A DNA stretch of 64,000 nt. Source: Enterobacter sp. R4-368 (lineage in GTDB: Bacteria > Pseudomonadota > Gammaproteobacteria > Enterobacterales > Enterobacteriaceae). This document shows, piece after piece, positions 35,915-46,500 of the stretch (position 1 is the first letter of the stretch; each line of letters begins with the position of its first letter). Below the pieces are notes generated by a model, which was not told where the DNA came from, did not search any database, and saw nothing but the letters and a program-made list of their open reading frames with translations. A program made the position numbers and the translations under genes. The stretch spans positions 3,348,001 through 3,412,000 of the forward strand of contig NC_021500.1 of the NCBI RefSeq assembly GCF_000410515.1, read 5' to 3'.

Positions 35915-38900
35915 ATGTACGACTCTTATTACGATACCAAAACGATACTGGACAAAATCAGCCTTGCCCGCACCAGCGGGACAGATGACGGTGGCGTGGT
36001 CACCCAAAGCAGTCTGGTTGATGAAAACAGCCTGCTCGCCTCACTGATGCCCAACTCCTTTGCCGAAATCTGGGCCAGCTATCAGGATGTGTTAACGCTC
36101 GGCGAGGCGGAGTACCTCAGCCAGGCGATCAGCGATGCGCAGAAAAAAAACACCGAAACCGAAGTGCGCACCTTCAGCCGGGCCAACCCGCAACTGGCGC
36201 AGGCGGTCAGCCTGGGGATCAGCCAGAACCGTAACACACGGGATTACAACTCTGCGTTCGGCAACCGGGCGCAAATGTACGTTTCGCCGGGTTCGGTGGC
36301 ATCGATGTTCTCGCCTGCCGGTTACCTGACCGAGCTCTACCGGGAAGCCCGCGACCTGCATACCACCGGCCACGCGCGCCATCTGGACAGCCGCCGCCCG
36401 GATCTGTCCCGGCTGGCGCTGAGCCAGGACAATATGGACGCGGAAGTCACCACGCTCTCCATCGCCAACGATATCGTGCTGAACGCCATTGCCAGCCGGG
36501 AAGGGACGGACGGCGACGCGGTAATGGAAAAACTCGCCGCCTGGCGCTTCTCCGGCAACACGCCGTACCACCTGCCATATGAAAGCGCGCGCCTGGCGGT
36601 ACTGCTGCAGGATCCGATGCTGAACGCGCTGACGGATAACCCGGCGATTGCGCAGCAGGTGGATCTCAACTCGCTGCTGGCGATCGTGGCGGATGTGTCG
36701 CCGGAGCTGTACCGCATCCTGACCGAGGAGATCAGCGCCGGTAGTGCTGCCGATCTGTACAGCAAAAACTTCGGCACGATCACCACCGACACGCTGATGA
36801 ACACCTATATGCTGGCCGGGTATTACGATGTAAGTGCTGAAGATCTGACGGCCTTAACCAGCCTGCTGACGCACCACGATTTTTCCGAGCCGGTGCCGTA
36901 CTACGTTAACAACGCGCTGACCACGCTGGTCTCCGGTGATGACAGTACGGCGGGGGAGGTGATGCAGATTGTTCGCAGCGGGCAGACCGATCAACTCAAT
37001 TATATGGAACTGCTGCCACAGGGTAGTGACAGCTATCTGTTGAATTTCAGTTTCAACTCAACGCTCGCTGACAGGTCGATTTTAGAGATAGGTACCGGAG
37101 GTGGTAGTAGCTCAGATTTATATGAAGGGGAGCTCACTCCTGTACAAAATCAGCATTACAGTATCCCGGTCACACTGACGGCAGAACGGCTCACTGCGGG
37201 CGTCAACATCGGTATTTCCAGGATCAGGAACGATACGGGTGCCTATCATTATGCGCAGGCCACCTTCCGTGAGTACACCCTGTCGTCAGAGCAGTACCTG
37301 CTCTACCTGAACAAAATCATCCGCCTGTACAAGGCCTGCCGCCTGACGGCGGAGCAGATGTACCTGCTGATTTACAACCACCCCGGCACGGAGCCGTTTG
37401 CGACCGGTATGCTGGGGCTGAGCTTCCTCAGCTATTACTACCTGCAGCGCTACAGCCTGCGCTTTGAGGATGCGCTGGTACTGGCCGGGGGGCGCATCAG
37501 CGCCGTCGGGATGAAAGGCCGGGACAGCTACTTCACCACGCTGTTCAACACCCCGCCGCTCAGTAACCGGTCCTTCAGCGCCGACGGCGCGCCGGTGGAC
37601 TGGGATTCACAGGACGCGGACCACCTGTTTCGCGCCAGCGTCATCAAGCGCGGTTTTCACACCAGCGGTGCCGACCTGAAGGTGCTGTGGCAGATAGCGG
37701 CAGGTGAGAACACGGCGTTCACCGCCACGGCGGATAACCTGGCGCTGCTCTACCGCACGCAGCTGCTGGCGGAGGTTCACCACCTTTCTGCGTCTGAGCT
37801 GGCCCTGCTGCTGGCGGTATCGCCGTGGCAGGACGTGCCGCTGTCGTCGCTGGACACCGCCGGTTTCGCGGCGGCGGTGAACTTTGTCTACAGCACCACC
37901 CGCTGGCTGAAACAGCTGGGCTGGACGGTGGGTGACCTGTACCTGATGACCACCACGGACTACAGCCCGGTGCTGACCCCGGAAATCAGCAGTCTGGTGG
38001 CTTCCCTGCGCGGGGCGGTGGGTCAGGCGGACGCCGACACGCCGGCGCTTATCCGTGACATCGCGCCGGTGATAGCCGCCGCCGGGCAACTGAACCAGTC
38101 CGGCAGGGCGGAGAGCATTCTGCGCTGGCTGGATGTGCGTAAACCGGGCGGCACGGACGTGAAAACGTTTATCGCGCTGGTGCTGAAGGACACCCGCAGC
38201 GAGGCGGAGACGGGGCAGCTGGTGGCGTTCTGCCAGGCGCTGGCCCAGCTGGCGCTGCTGGTGCGCAAAACAGATATCAGCGACTACCTGTTATCGATGC
38301 TGATAAGTGACCCGTCGCGGTTTGCCGGCGGGGTGAGCGTCATTCCGCTGGATATTGAGTCGCTGCGCCTGCTGGGGCGGATGAACCGGCGCATCCTGCA
38401 GACCGGGGATTACGCGCAGCAGGTGCTGGCGGCGCTGGAGGCGGGGACGCTGACCACCGCGCTGCTGGCACAGGCGCTGGGGGCGACACCGCAGTCGGTG
38501 GAGCAGGCGCTGGCGCTGGCGGACAGCGGGGCGGGCGGGGTCATCCGTTCGCTGAAAACGCTGGACGTGACGCTGCAGTGGCTGGACTTCTCGGCGGTGC
38601 TGAACTGCACACCGTCGACAGCGGCGGCAGTGGTGGCACTGAAATATACAAATATCAGCGCAGATAATTCACCGTCATATGACGACTGGCTGGCGGTGAG
38701 CAACCTGCTGCAGGCGGGGCTGAGCGCGGAGCATACCGTAATGCTGCACCATCAACTGGACGAGCTGACCAGCGCGGCGCTGAGCAGCTATTACATCCAG
38801 ACGGCCGGACCGGCGGAAGTGAACAACCGCGAGCAGCTGTACGCGTGGCTGCTGATCGACGGGCAGGCCTCGTCGCAGGTGACCACCACACGGGTGGCGG

Positions 38901-41900
38901 AAGCGATCGCCAGCATCCAGTTGTATGTCAACCGCTGCCAGAACGGCCTGGAGACGGAGGTGCAGCGGGCGGTGCTGACCCGGCAGTTCTTCACCGACTG
39001 GGACCGGTATAACAAGCGCTACAGCACCTGGGCGGGGGTGTCGGAACTGGTGTATTACCCGGAAAACTATATCGATCCGACGGTGCGCACCGGGCAGACC
39101 AGCATGATGGACAATATGCTGGCGACCATCGGGCAGAGTGAGCTGAGTGCGGACTCGGTGGGGGACGCGTTCCGGGGGTACATGACGCAGTTTGAGAAGG
39201 TGGCGAACCTGGAGGTGGTGAGCGCCTACCACGACAACGCCAGTATTGAGGAGGGGAAAACGTGGTTTATCGGTAAATCGATGGCCGAAGGGGAGAAATA
39301 CTACTGGCGCACGCTGCAGCAGAACATGCTGACGGACGGGAAATACCCGGCGACGGCATGGAGCGAGTGGCTGGAGATCGGCACCGGTATCGCGGCGTAC
39401 AACAATATGGTGCATCCGGTGGTGTTCAACGACCGGCTGTATGTGGTGTGGGTGACGGAGCGGCCGATAGCGAAGAACAACAGTGGCACGGTAACGCAGG
39501 CATCGGATTACTTTCTCAGCTTCTCGTACCTGCGTCATGACGGCACCTGGAGCACGCCGCTGAACGGTAAGCTGTCGGATTACCTGCCTTCCGGGGATAT
39601 CAGCGCGTTGCCAGCAAAACACCTTTACTGTTCAAATAGCAATGATGATAACTCACGAATACTTGTGCTTTTTTATACTCCCGCCAGCAGCGAATCGGAG
39701 AATAAAAATCAGACGGTGTCAGGGGTAACCATATCCAAAGAGCATGAAATTTCCCTTCTGGCGAATTCTAATTATTACCATGGTTATATCTGGCGGGAAT
39801 ATGATACGCAAAAAGAAAAACGGATTAATTTCTTAGTGGTTACTGCTGCTATTACTTATTCGATAGGAGAACTAAGTTATTCCTGGGGTTATGAAAATTT
39901 ATCAATAATGAAATCTGGTGGTTATAAAATAAATAGTATTTCTCTCAATGAAGATGGATTGCATTGTGATATTAACTTTAATGCTACTATCAGATATATT
40001 TTCGATGGCTTGAATAATGGGGATGCGAAGGGGACGAACAGAAATGCCTGGATGAAATTAATAAGGGAAACACAGAATCCCGGGCATAAGTATAGGATTT
40101 ACACACAACCTTATCTTTTTACAATGCCTACAGCTGGAGTGGTACGTTCTACTTTTGTAATTATTGCGCTTGAAAACGATGGCATCAGAGGTCCATGTGG
40201 CATGGCTGAGGTAAACGTACTGGAGCCAACGCCTACTGTTGATTTTAAAAACGGCTTTGCCAAAGAATGTTATTTTTTGCCGAGAACATCAGCACTCTAT
40301 TACTTAGACCAAGCTAATAGCTGGACATTTGATTGTGTGGAGAGCGATCTTGATGATTCAGGCATTATTTATGTTCCTGGTTATCAGTACCATACCGTCC
40401 AGGAATTTTCGAAGCCAATAACCTATACCACAGCAGTTGACCCTGTGGATGTGAAGATCGAATTTTATGATGGACAAACATTAGCTCAAGCTTTTACAGG
40501 GAAAGATTATCCTACAACCCAGGGCTGGGATACTACTTATAACATCGTAAATGCGGTATTAAGCGTTCCACTTGCTGATTTTAAACAAGGGAAACTTGAA
40601 ATTTCAGTGAATCTGATTGCAAGGAATACTCTGGGACAAGAGCTAGGTTCGCAAAACGGCAAGTTAAACCTCTATCAGCCGGAGAATGGCGCGGCCCGAG
40701 TAATGTCTCTTCATTACACTGATACCGGTGCCCAATATCTGCAGCGCGGACCTTACCGTACGCGAATTAACACACTGTTTGCCCGCCAACTGGTGGCTCG
40801 TGCGAATCTGGGGCTGGACGCCGTGCTTTCCATGGAAACCCAGTTGCTGCAGGAACCGAAGCTGGGAAAAGGGTTCTACTGCAATTTCGTCATCCCCCCC
40901 TACGATGCCAGCAAGCATGGCAACAGCCGCGCGTTTTCGCTCTATATGATGTTTGTCTATGATAATACTGGAAAATATCCTGTTTACTCAGGCACATTCG
41001 CCGATACGCCTATCACTATCAGGTTGTTTGTCCCACTTGATGACACGCCGCTTAATACCAGTGCTATCGCCCAGATATTTATGGTTTACGCCAATATGCC
41101 ACTGCTTAATGCGAATAATGGATGGCGCGGCGCGCACTTTATTTATAGCGGCGATGAGATAGTGATTAACACCACTTCAGATATCAGCATGTACCAGAGT
41201 GTGACTATTCTGGCGGATGAAACCGAACCGATGGATTTCACCGGTGCCAATGCGCTCTATTTCTGGGAGATGTTCTTCTACGTGCCGTCGATGGTGTTCC
41301 AGCGCCTGTTGCAGGAGAGCAAGTTCGAGGAGGCCACCACCTGGATGAAGTATATCTGGAACCCGGCTGGCTATTACGGCAGCAATGGTGCGCCAGCGCC
41401 GTGGTCGTGGAACGTGCGCCCGCTGGAAGAGGACACCTCGTGGAACCCCAATCCGCTCGATTCTGTTGATCCGGACGCGGTGGCCCAGTCCGACCCGATG
41501 CACTACAAGGTCGCCACCTTTATGCGCGTGCTGGATCTGCTCATCGCGCGCGGCGACGCCGCCTTCCGGCTGCTGGAGCGCGACACGCTGAACGAAGCCA
41601 AAATGTGGTACGTGCAGGCGCTGAACCTGCTGGGACAAGAACCGTATGACTCGCTGGTCTACGGCCAGGGAAGCTGGTCCAGCCCGGTGCTGGGCGCGGC
41701 GGCGAGCCAGACGCTACAGCAGGCTTACCAGTTGCAGCTGCTCAGGGCCCGTGCTGAAACAGTACCGGCTGTGGAAACGCGGACGGCGAACTCGCTGCTG
41801 GGGCTGTTCTACCCGCAGTTTAACAGCAAGCTGAGCGGCTACTGGCAGACGCTGCGCCAGCGGCTCTACAACCTGCGGCATAACCTGTCAATTGACGGCC

Positions 41901-42784
41901 AGGCGCTGTACCTGCCGGTATACGCGGCACCGGCCAGCCCGTCGGCGCTGCTGAGCGCGGCGGTGATGTCAGCCAGCGGGGGCGATTCGCTGCCGACGGT
42001 TCCGTTGCCGCTGCTGCGCTTCCCGACGCTGCTGGAGAGTGCGCGCGGGGTGGTGAGCCAGCTTATCCAGTTCGGCAACGCGATGCAGGTCATCACCGAA
42101 CGCCAGGACGCGGAAGCGCTCTCCGTGCTGCTGCAGAACCAGGGGCTGGCGCTGCTGAGCCAGAGCATTCAGGTGCAGGAGCATGCGCTGACGGAGCTGG
42201 ATGCCGACAGGGAAGCGCTGCTGGTGAGCCGCGCTGCCGCCGAGCAGCGGCGCAACAGCTACCGGCAACTGTATGACGAAAACATTAATGCCGGGGAGAT
42301 TCAGGCCATGAGTCTGCAGCTCTCCTCCTCTGTCACGGCGCAAGGGGCCAACGCCCTGCATATGGGGGCCGCGGCGCTGAGTATGGTGCCCAATATCTAT
42401 GGCCTGGCTAATGGCGGTGGTCGTTATGGGGCGATACTGTCGGCGGTGGGGATCGGGATCCAGATCGCTTCCGATGTTCAACGCATTGCCAGCGATAAAG
42501 TCAGCCAGTCGGAGTACTACCGCCGCCGCCGCCAGGAGTGGGAGATCCAGCGCAATAACGCGGAGTCGGAGATCAAACTGGCGGACACGCAGCTGGCGTC
42601 GCTGAGTGTCCGGCGCGAGGGGCTGGCGCTGCAGAAAGCGCAGGTGGAAACGCAGCTGGCGCAGACGCAGGCGCAGCTTGATTACCTGCAGGGCAAGTTC
42701 ACCGGGCAGGCGCTGTACAGCTGGCTGCGCGGTACGCTGTCATCGATTTACTACCAGTTCTATGATGCGGCGCTGACGCGCTGA
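35915..42784 (+). CDS. Tc toxin subunit A (TcdA-like), truncated by frameshift
   Basis: From the ATG at 35915 (GAGGGG 7 nt upstream) the frame gives 2289 residues. The N-terminus has the VRP1-type region of TcA proteins (NSFAEIWASYQDVL, MYVSPGSVASMFSPAGYLTELYREA at about 115-145). The centre should form the shell and neuraminidase-like/receptor-binding parts. The last 230 residues contain long helices and a hydrophobic hairpin (ALSMVPNIYGL to GIGIQIASDV) of the pore-forming region. TcA oligomers bind host cells and inject the TcB-TcC cargo. The frame stops at 42784 because of an 8-bp tandem duplication; the missing C-terminus continues at 42790-43497. Two or three internal segments are markedly less GC-rich. 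Confidence 0.9.
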   Translation: MYDSYYDTKTILDKISLARTSGTDDGGVVTQSSLVDENSLLASLMPNSFAEIWASYQDVLTLGEAEYLSQAISDAQKKNTETEVRTFSRANPQLAQAVSLGISQNRNTRDYNSAFGNRAQMYVSPGSVASMFSPAGYLTELYREARDLHTTGHARHLDSRRPDLSRLALSQDNMDAEVTTLSIANDIVLNAIASREGTDGDAVMEKLAAWRFSGNTPYHLPYESARLAVLLQDPMLNALTDNPAIAQQVDLNSLLAIVADVSPELYRILTEEISAGSAADLYSKNFGTITTDTLMNTYMLAGYYDVSAEDLTALTSLLTHHDFSEPVPYYVNNALTTLVSGDDSTAGEVMQIVRSGQTDQLNYMELLPQGSDSYLLNFSFNSTLADRSILEIGTGGGSSSDLYEGELTPVQNQHYSIPVTLTAERLTAGVNIGISRIRNDTGAYHYAQATFREYTLSSEQYLLYLNKIIRLYKACRLTAEQMYLLIYNHPGTEPFATGMLGLSFLSYYYLQRYSLRFEDALVLAGGRISAVGMKGRDSYFTTLFNTPPLSNRSFSADGAPVDWDSQDADHLFRASVIKRGFHTSGADLKVLWQIAAGENTAFTATADNLALLYRTQLLAEVHHLSASELALLLAVSPWQDVPLSSLDTAGFAAAVNFVYSTTRWLKQLGWTVGDLYLMTTTDYSPVLTPEISSLVASLRGAVGQADADTPALIRDIAPVIAAAGQLNQSGRAESILRWLDVRKPGGTDVKTFIALVLKDTRSEAETGQLVAFCQALAQLALLVRKTDISDYLLSMLISDPSRFAGGVSVIPLDIESLRLLGRMNRRILQTGDYAQQVLAALEAGTLTTALLAQALGATPQSVEQALALADSGAGGVIRSLKTLDVTLQWLDFSAVLNCTPSTAAAVVALKYTNISADNSPSYDDWLAVSNLLQAGLSAEHTVMLHHQLDELTSAALSSYYIQTAGPAEVNNREQLYAWLLIDGQASSQVTTTRVAEAIASIQLYVNRCQNGLETEVQRAVLTRQFFTDWDRYNKRYSTWAGVSELVYYPENYIDPTVRTGQTSMMDNMLATIGQSELSADSVGDAFRGYMTQFEKVANLEVVSAYHDNASIEEGKTWFIGKSMAEGEKYYWRTLQQNMLTDGKYPATAWSEWLEIGTGIAAYNNMVHPVVFNDRLYVVWVTERPIAKNNSGTVTQASDYFLSFSYLRHDGTWSTPLNGKLSDYLPSGDISALPAKHLYCSNSNDDNSRILVLFYTPASSESENKNQTVSGVTISKEHEISLLANSNYYHGYIWREYDTQKEKRINFLVVTAAITYSIGELSYSWGYENLSIMKSGGYKINSISLNEDGLHCDINFNATIRYIFDGLNNGDAKGTNRNAWMKLIRETQNPGHKYRIYTQPYLFTMPTAGVVRSTFVIIALENDGIRGPCGMAEVNVLEPTPTVDFKNGFAKECYFLPRTSALYYLDQANSWTFDCVESDLDDSGIIYVPGYQYHTVQEFSKPITYTTAVDPVDVKIEFYDGQTLAQAFTGKDYPTTQGWDTTYNIVNAVLSVPLADFKQGKLEISVNLIARNTLGQELGSQNGKLNLYQPENGAARVMSLHYTDTGAQYLQRGPYRTRINTLFARQLVARANLGLDAVLSMETQLLQEPKLGKGFYCNFVIPPYDASKHGNSRAFSLYMMFVYDNTGKYPVYSGTFADTPITIRLFVPLDDTPLNTSAIAQIFMVYANMPLLNANNGWRGAHFIYSGDEIVINTTSDISMYQSVTILADETEPMDFTGANALYFWEMFFYVPSMVFQRLLQESKFEEATTWMKYIWNPAGYYGSNGAPAPWSWNVRPLEEDTSWNPNPLDSVDPDAVAQSDPMHYKVATFMRVLDLLIARGDAAFRLLERDTLNEAKMWYVQALNLLGQEPYDSLVYGQGSWSSPVLGAAASQTLQQAYQLQLLRARAETVPAVETRTANSLLGLFYPQFNSKLSGYWQTLRQRLYNLRHNLSIDGQALYLPVYAAPASPSALLSAAVMSASGGDSLPTVPLPLLRFPTLLESARGVVSQLIQFGNAMQVITERQDAEALSVLLQNQGLALLSQSIQVQEHALTELDADREALLVSRAAAEQRRNSYRQLYDENINAGEIQAMSLQLSSSVTAQGANALHMGAAALSMVPNIYGLANGGGRYGAILSAVGIGIQIASDVQRIASDKVSQSEYYRRRRQEWEIQRNNAESEIKLADTQLASLSVRREGLALQKAQVETQLAQTQAQLDYLQGKFTGQALYSWLRGTLSSIYYQFYDAALTR

Positions 42785-42788
42785 CGCG
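42773..42788 (+). repeat. 8-bp tandem duplication causing the TcA frameshift
   Basis: CTGACGCG occurs twice in direct succession (42773-42780 and 42781-42788). Removing one copy restores a continuous frame reading DAALTRCLLAQRAWQLHF across the junction. Confidence 0.9.
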
Positions 42789-42789
42789 C

Positions 42790-43497
42790 TGCCTGCTGGC
42801 ACAGCGGGCGTGGCAACTGCACTTTGCCGATGAGGCGACGACCTTTATCAAACCGGGGGCGTGGCAGGGAAGCTGGATGGGCTTTATGGCCGGGGAGACG
42901 CTGATGCTGGAGCTGGAGCGGATGTCGCAGGCGTGGATCGAGCAGGATGCGCGGATGCTGGAGGTGAACAAAACCGTCTCGCTGGCAGATTTTTACCGCG
43001 GGGGGGCTGGCGGGTCGTTCATCCTCACCGATCAGGCCCCATCCCTGATCATCAACGGGTCGGGCAGTGTAGGTAGCGGGGGTAACACACTGTCGATAGC
43101 CGACGGGCAGTTGAAAGCCAGCGTCAAGCTCGCCGATCTGAGCATTCTCGATGATTACCCCGCCGGGCTTGGCGCGCGGCGGCGTATCAAACAGATAAGC
43201 GTCACGCTGGCACTGCCCGTGGGACCCTATGAGGATGTTCAGGCCGTGCTGAGTTATGGCGGCAGCGTGGTGTTACCGCAGGGGTGCAAGGCTGTAGTGG
43301 TCTCGCACGGCATGAACGACAGCGGTCAGTTCCAGCTTGATTTTAATGATGGTCGCTGGCTGCCGTTTGAAGGGATCCCGGTGGATGACAGCGGCACGCT
43401 GACCCTCAGCTTCCCGGATATCAGCGGGGAACAAAAGGAACTTCTGCTTGGCCTGGCGGATATCGTTCTGCATATCCGTTACACCATTACCGGCTAA
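42790..43497 (+). pseudogene. Detached C-terminal part of the Tc toxin A subunit (TcB-binding region)
   Basis: This 235-codon frame continues the TcA protein after the duplication: CLLAQRAWQLHFADEATTFI, then PGAWQGSWMGFMAGETLMLELERM and ALPVGPYEDVQAVLSYGG, which correspond to the C-terminal TcB-binding region of TcdA-type proteins. It lacks its own good start at 42790; re-initiation at the ATG at 42877 is possible but would lose the first 29 codons. Either a separate fragment is made or this part is lost. No stop interrupts it, so the break looks recent. Confidence 0.85.
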
Positions 43498-43515
43498 ATC
43501 GATGTTTTTATTTCA

Positions 43516-43533
43516 GGCTCCCTGCGGGGAGCC
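43516..43533 (+). repeat. GC-rich hairpin in the TcA-TcB gap
   Basis: GGCTCCC (43516-43522) pairs with GGGAGCC (43527-43533) around TGCG. No T run follows, so it is not an intrinsic terminator. It lies 15 bp before the TcB start and could affect mRNA processing or ribosome access. Confidence 0.6.
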
Positions 43534-43548
43534 TGTGGGAGCGCAGCC

Positions 43549-46500
43549 ATGCAAAACACAGATATTGTCAGGCCTGAAACCCTGTCGTTGCCAAAAGGTG
43601 GCGGCGCGATTTCTGGTGTAAAAGGTGATGTGGCGGGAGCCGGTCCGGATGGCGCAAATTCTCTGACGCTACCGCTACCCATTAATGCCGGGAGAGGGTA
43701 TGCGCCTTCGCTGGCGCTGAGCTATTACAGCCGCTCTGGCAATGGTCCCTTCGGTATGGGATGGAGCGTTGATGCACCCGCCATTCGTCGTCGCACGAAA
43801 AAAGGGGTGCCAAATTATAACGATACAGATGAGTTTCTGGGGCCAAATGGCGAAGTCATTGTGCCGTTTCTCGCTGATGACGGTACGGCGAGCACCCGCA
43901 CCGCCAGTTCACTGCTTGGCGTCGATCTCGGCAGCGGCTTTACCGTTCACCGTTATCGTTACCGCGTGGAGAGCGATTTTAGTCGGTTTGAATATTGGGT
44001 CGAAAGCGGATCTGCCGCGCGTGATTTTTGGCTCCTCTACACGCCAGATGGCCAGGTGTATCTCTATGGCAATACCGCGCAGGCTCGCGTTAGTCACCCC
44101 GAAGCCGCAGAGAAGGCGGGTATCTGGCTGCTGGAGTCATCCGTTTCGGCAACCGGGGAACAGATCTACTGGCTGTATCGCAGTGAAGATAATACGGGGT
44201 GTACCGGACCTGAAATCACCGCGCATCCGAATGCCACTGCGCAACGCTATCTCGCGGCCGTCTACTATGGCAACCGTGTTGCCGGGCGCGTATTACCCGG
44301 ATTGACGGCCGAACCCGCGCTTACGGACTGGTTGTTTATGGTGGTGTTCGATTATGGCGAGCGTAACGTGGATATGTATATGGTGCCGGATTGGGTCACG
44401 CCAGGTACTGGCGACTGGGCTTGCCGCCAGGATTGCTTCTCCAGTTGGGAGTATGGTTTTGAAATCCGTACTCGCCGTCTCTGCCGCCAGGTATTGAGTT
44501 ATCACTTTACCGACACATTAGGCGGCAGCACCGCCGAAAGCGTGCCACAACTGGTTTCCCGCCTCCTGTTGCGCTATGAAGAATCACTGATAGTCACGAC
44601 GCTCGTGAGCGTCTTGCAGTCAGGTTTGAATGCCAATGGTACGTTCAGCTTCTTGCCTGAGGTGCAGTTTGGCTGGAGTAAATTTGTGAATGACGGGTAT
44701 TCCATGGAGTGGGACATCACATGGCAAGAACGTGAAGACCTGGGAAATTTGAATAGCCGCCAGCCCTATCAGATGGTTGATCTCAATGGCGAGGGGATTG
44801 CCGGCATTTTGTATCAGGATAGCGGGGCGTGGTGGTACCGCGCGCCCATTCGCCAGCAAGGCAGTGATGCCAATGCTGTCACCTGGGATAAGCCTGAGCG
44901 GTTATCGACCATTCCCGCGCTCCGCGATGGCGGTGTTCTGGCGGATCTGAATGGCGATGGCTATATGGAGTGGGTCGTCACTTCGGCGGGCGTCAACGGT
45001 TACTACGGACGCACACCGGAACGGGGATGGCTCAATTTCACCCCGCTTTCGGCCTACCCGGTGGAGTACCTTCACCCGCGCAGTCTGCTGGCGGATATCA
45101 CCGGCGCGGGGCTGGCGGATTTGGCGCTTATCGGCCCGAAAAGCGTGCGGCTTTATGCCGGAACCGGCGATGGCTGGGAAAAAGCGCAGGATGTGTTGCA
45201 ACCAACCGGCGTCCAACTGCCAGTTCCCGGGACTAATGAACGGGTTCTGGTGGCGTTCAGCGATATGGCCGGCAGCGGGCAGCAGCATCTGGTCGAGATA
45301 AAACAAGACAGCTTGCGTTACTGGCCCAATTTAGGAAATGGGCAGTTTGGCGCGCCGGTGAAGATGGCGGGATGGTGGATGGGGGTACAGTTTATTCCCT
45401 CAAATATTTTTCTGGCCGATGTTGATGGCTCCGGCACGACAGATGTAATCATTGCCGTTCAAGAATATCTCATCATCTTAATCAATCAGTCCGGGAACAG
45501 CTTTGCAATGCCTTTTCAGTTCAAACTGCCGGATGGGGTGCATTTCGATAACACCTGTGAATTGCACGTCGCGGATATTCAGGGCATGGGTATCGCCAGC
45601 CTGATACTGACCGTTCCTCACCCGAAACCGCGGCACTATGTGTGTAATATCACCTCGGTAAAACCCTGGTTGTTGAACAAAATGAAAAACATTATTGGGG
45701 CGCAGCATGATTTCACCTACCGCAGTTCAACCCAGTTCTGGCTGGATGAGAAACACGAGGCAGCGGCGGCAGGAGAACCCGTTCCGGCCAGCTATTTGCC
45801 GTTTCCACTTCATCTGCTTGCCCGCACTGACGTAACAGACCTCTTCACCGGAAATAAACTGGTCAGCACGGCGCGTTATCGTTCCGGCGCGTGGGATGGT
45901 AAAGAGCGTGAGTTCCGGGGGTTTGGCTATGTCGAAATACAGGACACCGATACGCGGACCAGCCAGGGCACCACGACGGAAATTAGCCAGCCGTCTTTGA
46001 CGCGTAACTGGTTTGCCACCGGTCTGGCGGCCATTGATGAACGTATGCCGCAAGCGTGGTGGTCCGGCGATAGTGGCGCGTTTGAGCACTATTCCACCCG
46101 TTATACCCGGGGTTTTGGCAATAATGAGCAGGTTTATACCCCGGATGAGAACGAGGCTTTCTGGTTACGCCGCGCCACGAAAGGCATGCTGTTGCGCAGC
46201 GAGTTGTATGGCCTTGATGACAGTGCTTCGCAACCCATTCCGTATCAGGTGAGTGAATCGCGCCCGCAGGTTCGCCTGGTGGTGGCAGCGGGCGAGGCCC
46301 GTTATCCGGTGGTCTTGCCGATAAACGCCGAAACGCGATCCTATGTCTATGAACGGGTAAGCAACGATCCGCAGTGTAGCCAGCAGGTCACCCTCTGCAG
46401 CGATCAGTATGGTCAGCCGCTTTATGTCATGACGCTCAATTATCCGCGCCGCGCCAAACCGGCAACCAGCCCCTACCCGTATACGCTACCGGATACGTTG

